NCBI GenBank assembly: GCA_017559685.1
Contig: JAFYQY010000076.1
Span: 1-6,290, forward strand
Length of the DNA stretch: 6,290 nucleotides
Reading direction: 5' to 3'
DNA from: Alistipes sp.
Lineage (GTDB): Bacteria; Bacteroidota; Bacteroidia; Bacteroidales; Rikenellaceae
Shown: positions 1 through 5,852 of the stretch, piece after piece
How the letters are laid out: every line of letters begins with the position of its first letter
Numbering within the stretch: position 1 is the stretch's first letter
Notes under the pieces: model-generated
What the model was told of the DNA's origin: nothing
The model's database searches: none
The model's input: only the letters and a program-made list of their open reading frames with translations
Program-made: the position numbers and the translations under genes

Positions 1-1
1 C

Positions 2-442
2 GATGAGAATGCCTCGCAGAAGGCTCGTTATGTCTGGGAGCGTACAGGTCTTGATTGCTTTGCCGATGATACAGGCCTCGAGGTCGAGGCACTCAATGGT
101 GCTCCAGGTGTACGCTCTGCTCGCTATGCTACCGATGGTCACGACTTTGCGGCAAACAACCGTAAGCTTCTTAGAGAGCTTAATGGTGAGGGTAATCGTC
201 GTGCTCGCTTCCGTACCGTTATCTCGATTATTCAGGGCGGTGTCGAGCGTCAGGTGGAGGGCACTGTCGAGGGCGTGATTGCTGAGAAAGAGTCGGGTAG
301 CGAGGGCTTTGGCTACGACCCACTATTTATTCCTAATGGCTATGATCGTACCTTTGCCGATATGTCGGCCGAGGAGAAGAATGCAATCTCGCATCGCGGT
401 CGTGCGGTCGCTAATCTGGTGAAGCTCTTAGCCGATAAGTAA
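2..442 (+). CDS. rdgB: RdgB/Ham1-family XTP/dITP diphosphatase, C-terminal 146 residues (5' end outside window)
   Basis: The family hydrolyses non-canonical purine triphosphates (ITP, dITP, XTP) to monophosphate and pyrophosphate in the cytoplasm, keeping deaminated purines out of DNA and RNA. The frame is open from base 2 and ends with TAA at 440-442. In the visible fragment, an ENA motif at residues 2-4 is followed by the family hallmark ADDTGLEV (21-28), which carries the catalytic and metal-binding acidic residues. GAPGVRSARYA follows at 33-43, the base-recognition segment GSEGFGYDPLF at 99-109 and SHRGRA at 130-135. Family members are about 190-200 residues, so roughly 45-50 N-terminal residues, including the nucleotide-binding N-terminal motif, lie left of the window. 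The C-terminus is intact and ends normally. A strong hairpin terminator lies about 60 bp downstream, so this is probably the last gene of its transcript. The family assignment is very secure; the exact substrate preference is inferred from the family. Confidence 0.96.
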   Translation, partial: DENASQKARYVWERTGLDCFADDTGLEVEALNGAPGVRSARYATDGHDFAANNRKLLRELNGEGNRRARFRTVISIIQGGVERQVEGTVEGVIAEKESGSEGFGYDPLFIPNGYDRTFADMSAEEKNAISHRGRAVANLVKLLADK

Positions 443-503
443 GCTTTGTTGCGTTGGCACTGCTAGCGTTTTAGAGATGCTGGTGAATCAAGATTCAGAA
501 ATG

Positions 504-539
504 ACACACCCCAAAAGTCGCAAAACTTTTGGGGTGTGT
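504..539. terminator. Intrinsic terminator hairpin between convergent rdgB and yjdM
   Basis: Bases 504-518 and 525-539 form a perfect 15-bp inverted repeat around a 6-base loop (CGCAAA). The stem has a run of four C:G pairs flanked by A:T pairs. On the + strand it is followed by a moderately T-rich stretch (TGTTTATGTTT), as expected for an intrinsic terminator of rdgB. On the - strand the tail is less T-rich but could still end yjdM transcription, whose stop codon is about 55 bp away. Its position between two converging genes supports a bidirectional role, which is inferred. Confidence 0.85.
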
Positions 540-593
540 TGTTTATGTTTGAGGAGAAGCTGCGTTAGCCTCATTTGGTTGCTTGAGCAGCGG

Positions 594-926
594 TTACTTC
601 TTCAAGAAGCAGGTTTTGAGTACAATGCTGCTGCCGTCGATCTTGCAGTCTACCTCCTCTGGGTTGTCAGTGAGGCGGATACTCTTAACCTTTGTGCCTC
701 GCTTGATGACCATCGATGAACCCTTAACCTTCAAATCTTTGATTACGGTCACTGCGTCGCCATCCAAAAGCTCTGCACCGTTGCTATCTCTTGCCACATC
801 TACTGTTGCTGCTGCTGTGGCATTGTTCTCATCGAACTCGTGTCCACAGTCTGGGCATACGTACAACGAGCCATCAAAATATACATACTCACCGCCACAC
901 CTAGGACATTTTGTAATCTCACTCAT
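594..926 (-). CDS. yjdM: YjdM/PhnA-family zinc-ribbon protein
   Basis: This 110-residue protein has the two-part architecture of the YjdM family, formerly named PhnA. An N-terminal zinc ribbon has Cys7-x2-Cys10 and Cys24-x2-Cys27. After a short Ala/Thr-rich linker (about 36-42) comes the C-terminal PhnA domain (about 43-110), with the family-typical LLDGDAVTVIKDLKVKG segment, KRGTKVKSIRL near 76-85 and an IDGSSIVLKTCFLKK tail. The length is normal and all four zinc ligands are present. It is presumed cytoplasmic. The family was named from proximity to the E. coli phosphonate operon, but no enzymatic role in phosphonate use is established, so no reaction should be inferred. The ATG at 924-926 lacks a Shine-Dalgarno sequence and has an A/T-rich leader. 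It lies 52 bp downstream of the M28 peptidase gene on the same strand, so read-through from that gene is possible. A weak promoter-like TATATTTA (960-953) is also present in the gap. Confidence 0.93.
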   Translation of the reverse strand: MSEITKCPRCGGEYVYFDGSLYVCPDCGHEFDENNATAAATVDVARDSNGAELLDGDAVTVIKDLKVKGSSMVIKRGTKVKSIRLTDNPEEVDCKIDGSSIVLKTCFLKK

Positions 927-978
927 AATTTTCTGTTTTATAATTTATTAGATAAATATATATCAATGTATTAACTCT

Positions 979-2235
979 CTACTCAAACCTATCGATAAAC
1001 TCTACGAGGAGTTTGAAGGTGGGTTCGTAGTTGCAGAAGATGCCGTTTTCAAAGGTGTCGTAGACTGTGTGGTAGTACTTAAATGCGTCGCCACCCTCGT
1101 TCATAAAGAAGATGCTTGGGACACCTCGCACGGCAAATGGATAGTGGTCGCTATTGTCGGCAAGAGGGCTGCGTGCCAATCTCTTGAAATATCCCTTCTC
1201 GCTATTAATCTGCTCAAAGAGTGTGAAGCCATCCATCGCATTGTCGCTCACCTCGCAGTATAGCTCAGGGTTGTTGTCGGCAATCATATCGAGGTTGATA
1301 AGATATTTTACATCAGCGAGAGGAACGATAGGGTGCTCGGCATACCATTCAGAGCCTCGGAGGTTGGCATCCTCGCCCGAAAAGGCGATGAAGTAGATGT
1401 CATACTCAGGAGTGTTCTTGGCATAGTGGGCAGCAAGGGTAATGATGGCTGCCGTGCCTGATGCATTGTCGTGAGCACCAGGGAAGTAGGTCTTCTTGCC
1501 AAGCTTGCCGAGGTGGTCGTAGTGGGCGGTGAAGACGAAGCACTGGTCGTGACGCTTACCCTCGACCTTTGCGATTACGTTGAAGCACTCGCAACCCTCA
1601 AGGAACTCATTCTCGATATCGAGCTTAATACTCTTAGCATCCTTTGGGAAGTCGGGAGTCACCCAGATGATTGGCTTCTCCTTTACGTTGTCGCCATAGG
1701 CTTTGTAGAACTTGAGAGGTGACTCCCAAGTGTAAATGAAACCTGCATTGCTACACTCAGCCTTGCTCTGCAGCCTCTTGAAGTCGGCAGGGTGCTGGAA
1801 GCTGAACATAAAGTCGCAGACGATAAAGGCTCCACTGTACTCTGGTGTCGCAAGGTCCGCAAAAAGCTTGTCAGAGTTGTAGTTCTCCATATCGATGTAG
1901 TACAACTTGAACTCGCCCCTGATGCCTGGGTTGAACTCCCTGAGGGTGAAGTCCACACCAGGAGTCTGTCGCTTGCCATCTACTATGAACTCCATCTTGC
2001 CTGGGAAGGTGTTGATGTTGTGGGTGAAATATTGGCAAGTAACCTCGTTAGTACCCACCTTCTTGAACTCTCGAGCAATCCACTTGCCCGCCTTATTAGC
2101 ACCATCTTCGGCATAGCCGCGACCCTGATATTTTGCTGAGCTAAGCTCCTTAACAGCCGCTTTGTAGTGTGTTAAATCTTGGGCACTAAGTTGTGCTGTC
2201 GCAAAGGCCAGAATTAGAAGTAGTAGTCTTTTCAT
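979..2235 (-). CDS. Secreted M28-family zinc metallopeptidase (aminopeptidase-like)
   Basis: This 418-residue protein begins with a classic signal peptide: MKR, a hydrophobic core to about residue 16, then a likely signal-peptidase I cut after Ala18 (LSA|QD). It lacks a lipobox cysteine, so it is probably periplasmic or secreted. The catalytic domain fills about 210-418 and shows the M28 co-catalytic two-zinc set: His238 in AHYDHLG (Asp240 supporting), bridging Asp256 in GAHDNASG, general base Glu288 and metal ligand Asp289 in FSGEDANLRGS, Asp316 in NLDMIADN, and His364 in NSDHYPF. Most relatives have Glu-Glu where this has Glu288-Asp289; the change is conservative, and activity is likely retained. 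Residues about 95-205 form an insertion between the N-terminal helix region and the core that could be PA-like, but I cannot confirm that. There are eight cysteines in the mature part, including C215-E-C217. M28 members remove N-terminal residues from peptides; the substrate here is unknown. ATG at 2233-2235 is chosen because the signal peptide starts there. Confidence 0.94.
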   Translation of the reverse strand: MKRLLLLILAFATAQLSAQDLTHYKAAVKELSSAKYQGRGYAEDGANKAGKWIAREFKKVGTNEVTCQYFTHNINTFPGKMEFIVDGKRQTPGVDFTLREFNPGIRGEFKLYYIDMENYNSDKLFADLATPEYSGAFIVCDFMFSFQHPADFKRLQSKAECSNAGFIYTWESPLKFYKAYGDNVKEKPIIWVTPDFPKDAKSIKLDIENEFLEGCECFNVIAKVEGKRHDQCFVFTAHYDHLGKLGKKTYFPGAHDNASGTAAIITLAAHYAKNTPEYDIYFIAFSGEDANLRGSEWYAEHPIVPLADVKYLINLDMIADNNPELYCEVSDNAMDGFTLFEQINSEKGYFKRLARSPLADNSDHYPFAVRGVPSIFFMNEGGDAFKYYHTVYDTFENGIFCNYEPTFKLLVEFIDRFE

Positions 2236-2298
2236 AGGAGCAGTTTTTTTGTTTGTCGTTTATCTGTTTTGGTCACTTTTTGCATCGGTCTCGTTATT

Positions 2299-2317
2299 GT
2301 GATTTTCTCGGAATCAC
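2299..2317 (-). other. Small hairpin in the M28 gene leader
   Basis: GTGATT (2299-2304) and AATCAC (2312-2317) are perfect 6-bp arms around a 7-base loop, inside the predicted leader of the peptidase mRNA. No T-tract follows and no riboswitch family was recognised. It could be chance, and no function is claimed. Confidence 0.25.
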
Positions 2318-2372
2318 CTCTCTGGGCGGCAAACAAACTTTTAAAATATTCGCCTGAGTCATCATTAAAGTA

Positions 2373-2406
2373 CAAATATACAAAATTTTCATATAAAATA
2401 GGCAAC
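2373..2406 (-). promoter_or_regulatory. Bacteroidota-type promoter for the M28 peptidase gene
   Basis: Read on the - strand, TATATTTG (2380 to 2373) matches the Bacteroidota -7 consensus TAnnTTTG perfectly. A GTTG -33-like element lies upstream (2406 to 2403) with 22 bases between them, one more than the usual 19-21. Transcription would start near 2366, leaving a leader of about 130 nt before the ATG at 2235. The -7 match is strong; the -33 element and start site are inferred. Confidence 0.55.
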
Positions 2407-2421
2407 TTTCGCAAATCAATC

Positions 2422-2473
2422 GCTCCTCTGAGACCCTAATTGATATTTTCAATATCTGGGGAGCCTATTTTTG
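2422..2473 (+). other. Orphan stem-loop with terminator-like T-tract in the divergent intergenic region
   Basis: An inner perfect hairpin (GATATT 2442-2447, TTC loop, AATATC 2451-2456) is enclosed by outer arms GCTCC (2422-2426) and GGAGC (2460-2464). On the + strand it is followed by TATTTTTG. The arrangement resembles a + strand intrinsic terminator, but no + strand gene or convincing promoter precedes it, and it lies upstream of both mapped promoters. The internal loop between outer and inner stems is asymmetric, so folding is uncertain. Confidence 0.3.
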
Positions 2474-2509
2474 TTTACGCATCAACAGGCAAAGGTTTAT
2501 TATAAATCC

Positions 2510-2541
2510 TTTGGATAATTGGCTTTTATTCGCTAAATTTG
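2510..2541 (+). promoter_or_regulatory. Bacteroidota-type promoter for the patatin gene
   Basis: TTTG (2510-2513) and TAAATTTG (2534-2541) match the Bacteroidota -33 and -7 boxes exactly (TTTG, TAnnTTTG), with a 20-base spacer in the preferred range. The start site should be near 2548, giving a leader of about 23 nt to the ATG at 2571. This placement rules out a TTG start at 2511 and makes the ATG at 2559 unlikely, since it would leave only about 11 nt. Confidence 0.75.
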
Positions 2542-2570
2542 AATCGTTTAAGATATTAATGTGTGTTGTT

Positions 2571-4952
2571 ATGCGAAATGTGGTGAAAATTATATGTGTC
2601 GTACTTCTCTCTCTGATTTCCTATACAGCATCGTCGCAAGAGGTTGATACTGCAGTGGTTGCTACTCGTCCAAAGGTGGGACTTGTCCTTTCGGGAGGTG
2701 GAGCTAAGGGTGCTGCACATATCGGTGTGCTGAAATATATCGAGGAGGCAGGAATCCCTATCGACTATATTGCTGGTACAAGTATGGGATCTATCGTGGG
2801 TGGAATGTATGCTTTGGGCTATTCGGCCGATGAGATTCTTGAGATTATCAGCCGTGTAGACTGGGATCGACTGATAAGTAATGAGGTGGATAGACGAAAA
2901 ATCTCGTTTACTCGCAAGTCTGAAAAGGGTGTCCATCTCTTCAATCTGCCCTTCTCGTTTAAGACAAGAAAAGAGGACTTGCAGTCGAGCTCATTTAGAA
3001 ACTCGCTGCCAAATGGCCTTGTCTCGGGAGATAATCTTATAAATCTGTTCAATTCGTTATCGGTAGGTTATTCCGACTCGCTCTCATTTGCCGATCTCCC
3101 CATTCCGTTTATATGTATCGCTACAAATATGCTTAGTGGCGAGGCAGATGTATTGGAGAGTGGAGAGTTTACAAAGTCGCTGCGTGCATCAATGGCCATA
3201 CCGGTGCTGTTTGATCCTATCAAGATGGGTAATACGCTCTATGTCGATGGTGGTCTGACCACTAACTTCCCTGCAGAGCAATGTCGAGCTATGGGTGCAG
3301 ATTATGTCATTGGTGTAAGTATGTCACCAGGCCTTGAGGATAACCCCGAAAATCTATCATCCATATTGCCTCAGGTCAAGCAGCTTAAGGAGATTATCAC
3401 CGATAAAGACTTTGATAAGTATCACGAGCATTGCGATATATTTATCAGTCCAGATCTCAAGGGTGTCGGAATGTTGAGTTTCGATGCTGAGAGTGTTGCT
3501 CGTGTGACACAGAGTGGTTATGAGGCGGCATCGGCACTCGCGGCAGATTTCGAAGCACTCAAAAGCAAGATTTTTGTAGAGGGAGATAGTGCACCTAAGA
3601 GTCAAACCCATAAGAAGGCAATAAATATCCTTGATGAGAGGGTCTTGGTGTCGAAGATAGAGCTTGTTGGCGTGGATCACGAGATTGAGCGTTGGATGCG
3701 TCGTGCCTGTACGGTACACGCTGGTGATTTTGTGTGTAAGAGCGATATTGACGAGTCGGTGTCTATCTATTATGGTACAGGAAGCTATGAGAGCATTACT
3801 TATACTCTCCATTGCGACACAGAGACTCCAGATGGTTATATTCTCAGATTTAATTTTGTTGAAAAACCACCCCACAATTTCGGACTTGGATTCAGGTTCG
3901 ACTCGCAGGATATGCTCTCTGTGCTGTTGCATATTGGAATAAATAATAACCGAATGAGTGGCTTCAAGGCCGATTTGGATACTAAGCTAGGTGGTAACCA
4001 GTGGCTGAAGCTCAACCTATCGTATGGACATATGCTCTATCCTCAGATCAATGTGGCATACCATTTCCGTAACTCGGAACTCGATGTCTACGATATGGAT
4101 AAGCTAGATATGAACGAAAAGTTCTTGCAGCATAAGCTTCGAGTATATCTCTCGGAGAACTATTCGCGAACATTTAGCCTCGGATTTGGCTTCGAGGCAG
4201 AGATGTTGTCACCCAAGAAGGTGATGTATCTGCTCTATGATGTGGTGGATGCCGATTACCAATCTGTAACTACATTAGGAGCATTTGCCTACTTGAATTA
4301 TGATAACCGTAATAAGAATCGATTCCCTACACGAGGTATCAAAGGTAGGGTTGACTATAGCTGGAAGGATTGCACGCTTAGCAAAAGTGGGGTAGAACAG
4401 CTCAATTTCGGCTCGTTGGCATTTGGTATTGAGGGCTATGTGCCAGTCATTGAGAATAGGTTTGTAATCGTGCCACAGCTCTATGGTAGCTTCCTCTTTG
4501 GTAAGGGTGCTGTCAATGGTGTTACAGATGGCTGGAATCCGATATTCAATGGTCCAGTGCCGATGTATCCTTATATGAATAATGTTGTTGGAGGTGCCGA
4601 GATGGGTCGATATATCGATCATCAGCTGCCTTTTATCGGACTGAATAAGACCTCGTTTGCCTTTAATAATGTGGCTATTCTTAGAGCCGATATGCGAGTG
4701 AGAGTTCACAAAAACCACTACCTAACTGCTATGGTTAATTACGCACGTTCGGGTGTCGATATCAAAAACTTCTTCTGCGAGCGAGATCCTCTATTGTGGG
4801 GCTCTCTCTACGATTATAACGCCTCGAACTGGTGGGGTGCTGGTGTGAGATACTCAATTGATACCAAGGTCGGCCCGCTCAACTTTGATGTCAGCTCATC
4901 CAATATCTCCAAGAAGGTTAATCTCTACTTTAGCTTCGGATACTACTTCTAA
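2571..4952 (+). CDS. Patatin-like phospholipase with POTRA-like linker and outer-membrane beta-barrel (type Vd-like)
   Basis: This 793-residue protein starts with a signal peptide (residues 1 to about 22; RNVVK, hydrophobic core, TASS|QE). The patatin domain (about 35-335) has the oxyanion motif GGGAKG (42-47), nucleophile Ser71 in GTSMG (69-73) and the dyad Asp226 in VDGG. The catalytic pair is complete, so lipid acyl hydrolase activity is expected. Residues about 358-432 resemble one POTRA unit (VSKIELVGVD start, ending in FNFVEKPP). Residues about 436-793 form a barrel with alternating aromatic and hydrophobic strands, BamA/TamA-like FPTRGIKGRVDYSW (585-598) and VGPLNFDV (767-774), and C-terminal FGYYF, a typical OMP assembly signal. 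This order matches type Vd proteins such as PlpD of Pseudomonas, where the lipase is carried by its own barrel. Whether the lipase is exposed outside or stays periplasmic is unknown. Start 2571 is preferred over in-frame ATG 2559 because of the promoter and signal peptide. It is monocistronic, ending at a strong hairpin. Confidence 0.95.
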   Translation: MRNVVKIICVVLLSLISYTASSQEVDTAVVATRPKVGLVLSGGGAKGAAHIGVLKYIEEAGIPIDYIAGTSMGSIVGGMYALGYSADEILEIISRVDWDRLISNEVDRRKISFTRKSEKGVHLFNLPFSFKTRKEDLQSSSFRNSLPNGLVSGDNLINLFNSLSVGYSDSLSFADLPIPFICIATNMLSGEADVLESGEFTKSLRASMAIPVLFDPIKMGNTLYVDGGLTTNFPAEQCRAMGADYVIGVSMSPGLEDNPENLSSILPQVKQLKEIITDKDFDKYHEHCDIFISPDLKGVGMLSFDAESVARVTQSGYEAASALAADFEALKSKIFVEGDSAPKSQTHKKAINILDERVLVSKIELVGVDHEIERWMRRACTVHAGDFVCKSDIDESVSIYYGTGSYESITYTLHCDTETPDGYILRFNFVEKPPHNFGLGFRFDSQDMLSVLLHIGINNNRMSGFKADLDTKLGGNQWLKLNLSYGHMLYPQINVAYHFRNSELDVYDMDKLDMNEKFLQHKLRVYLSENYSRTFSLGFGFEAEMLSPKKVMYLLYDVVDADYQSVTTLGAFAYLNYDNRNKNRFPTRGIKGRVDYSWKDCTLSKSGVEQLNFGSLAFGIEGYVPVIENRFVIVPQLYGSFLFGKGAVNGVTDGWNPIFNGPVPMYPYMNNVVGGAEMGRYIDHQLPFIGLNKTSFAFNNVAILRADMRVRVHKNHYLTAMVNYARSGVDIKNFFCERDPLLWGSLYDYNASNWWGAGVRYSIDTKVGPLNFDVSSSNISKKVNLYFSFGYYF

Positions 4953-5022
4953 ATATATCACTTCGCTCTGCATTGTAGACCTGAGCATCTTGGGAGGACA
5001 GAATGTAATATAGTTCACTTTA

Positions 5023-5065
5023 TAAACACCAACCGCACATATCGAATATGTGCGGTTGGTGTTTA
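5023..5065. terminator. Bidirectional 20-bp hairpin terminator between patatin and lipoprotein genes
   Basis: Bases 5023-5042 and 5046-5065 are a perfect 20-bp inverted repeat around CGA. The stem has a G/C-rich middle (CACCAACCGCAC) and A/T-rich ends, so each strand has T residues at the 3' foot. The + strand continues into a T-rich tract (TTTAATATCTCTTTCTTTG). It lies 70 bp after the patatin stop and 40 bp after the convergent lipoprotein stop, ideal for terminating both. Confidence 0.88.
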
Positions 5066-5105
5066 ATATCTCTTTCTTTGTGTATAATAAGAGTGTTCAG
5101 TACGT

Positions 5106-5561
5106 CTACTTCTTGGCTAATTCGCTCACAAGTTCATCTATCGCAGGCTTCATTGCCTCGTTGTACATCTCTGGGAACAGCCTCATATAGTACTCTTGGC
5201 TTACACAGCGAACAAAGACTGTGTCGAACATTGCCTCGGTTTTGTCAAGTGCCTCGACAACATTGTTAGAGGCTGTTGCTCTCAAAGGAAGCGATTTCTG
5301 GTGAAAATCGGTGCGTGCATTCTGCAATAGATGCCAATATTGGCAGGCAATCTCCGTCGGAAAACCGTCGATTATCTCTTTCTCTATTGTCGCGTCCCAG
5401 TCGGCTGTATTCGCTTGGTAGTACTTGTTCGAGAGTCCCGACCAATCGACTGTCGAATAGTCGTAGTAATAACTAATTTCCTCGACAAACTCTGTCGCAG
5501 TGTTTTGTCCGCAACTTACTACAAGCGGAATAACAATCAGCAATAACAAAAATCTTTTCAT
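5106..5561 (-). CDS. Small lipoprotein of unknown function
   Basis: This 151-residue protein has a lipoprotein signal: MKR, hydrophobic FLLLLIVIPL, and a lipobox LVVSC with lipidated Cys17. No known domain was recognised. The mature part is acidic and aromatic-rich near its start (ISYYYDYSTVDW, 29-40) and mostly helical-looking thereafter, with Trp55, Trp76 and Cys73 and Cys119. The sequence after Cys17 (GQNTATEF) has no obvious K/D-rich lipoprotein export signal, so it may face the periplasm; this is uncertain. ATG at 5561 is preferred over an adjacent in-frame GTG (5562-5564), because the ATG gives MKR directly before the hydrophobic core; GAAGAG just upstream may help ribosome binding. The gene lies 45 bp downstream of the DUF2130-like stop on the same strand, and no promoter was seen in the gap, so co-transcription with that gene is likely. 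The coding potential is good (lipobox, clean frame, terminator), but the function is unknown. Confidence 0.85.
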   Translation of the reverse strand: MKRFLLLLIVIPLVVSCGQNTATEFVEEISYYYDYSTVDWSGLSNKYYQANTADWDATIEKEIIDGFPTEIACQYWHLLQNARTDFHQKSLPLRATASNNVVEALDKTEAMFDTVFVRCVSQEYYMRLFPEMYNEAMKPAIDELVSELAKK

Positions 5562-5602
5562 CACTCTTCGATTTCTTTAATGAATACTTGTGGCTACGAT
5601 GA

Positions 5603-5629
5603 CTACCTATTCAACAACGGAATAGGTAG
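5603..5629 (-). repeat. Inverted repeat spanning the DUF2130-like stop codon
   Basis: CTACCTATTC (5603-5612) and GAATAGGTAG (5620-5629) are perfect 10-bp arms around a 7-base loop. The - strand TAG stop (5609-5607) lies within the left arm. No T-tract follows on the - strand, so it is not a standard intrinsic terminator. It could act as mRNA processing or partial attenuation before the lipoprotein gene, or be chance. Confidence 0.5.
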
Positions 5630-5852
5630 CCTCCTTGTCCTTCTTTGCCTGGCGGAACTTCTCCTGCATAGTTGGATTGCCGTAGGTCAACTTTCTGATA
5701 GTAAGGTCATCTGCCTTGCCTGTGGCAATGCGCAAGTTGTTCTCCGAACCAAGAAGAGTGCTCTTAATCTTCTGTAGATGGTCAATAGACTTATCGATCT
5801 CCGTGATGGCTGTCTGAAACTTTTCACTTGCAAGACGGTAGTTGTAACCAAA
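5607..5852 (-). pseudogene. 3' remnant of a DUF2130-like gene (last ~81 residues)
   Basis: On the - strand, codons from about 5852 to the TAG at 5609-5607 encode an 81-residue tail. It starts [12 protein letters not shown], continues with [31 protein letters not shown] and [16 protein letters not shown], and ends in a charged tail. From memory this pattern fits the C-terminus of DUF2130 proteins (usually about 400 residues, coiled-coil rich, function unknown); no search could be run. Upstream the frame continues only as hydrophobic, non-family sequence ([13 protein letters not shown]) to an in-frame TAG at 5894-5892, without an ATG. The N-terminal three quarters of the gene are therefore missing from here, replaced by phage-like sequence on the other strand. 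Strong coding character and a coherent coiled-coil frame support a real gene tail. It probably shared a transcript with the lipoprotein gene. Whether the truncation is biological or an assembly join cannot be decided from the window. Confidence 0.6.

Noticed and set aside
583..951. 122-residue + strand reading frame opposite yjdM
   Set aside because: It is the antisense of a well-supported zinc-ribbon gene and has no recognisable domain.
953..987. Possible promoter for yjdM (TTTG 987-984 and TATATTTA 960-953, - strand)
   Set aside because: The spacing is 23 bases rather than 19-21 and the -7 box has a mismatch; in such A/T-rich sequence this is weak evidence.
2294..2365. 23-codon reading frame on the - strand starting near the predicted peptidase transcript start
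   Set aside because: It would be almost leaderless, shows no amino-acid run typical of attenuator peptides, and can arise by chance. Conservation would be needed to revive it.
2232..2414. 60-residue reading frame on the - strand overlapping the start of the M28 gene
   Set aside because: Its ATG lies upstream of the predicted peptidase promoter, it overlaps the signal-peptide start by four bases, and the composition resembles translated leader sequence with no recognisable domain.
2511..2570. N-terminal extension of the patatin protein from TTG 2511 or ATG 2559
   Set aside because: TTG 2511 lies in the -33 box of the promoter, and the extension would put non-signal sequence in front of a good signal peptide. 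ATG 2559 leaves too short a leader.
5580..5777. 65-residue + strand reading frame
   Set aside because: It is antisense to the DUF2130-like tail, which has the more coherent protein sequence.
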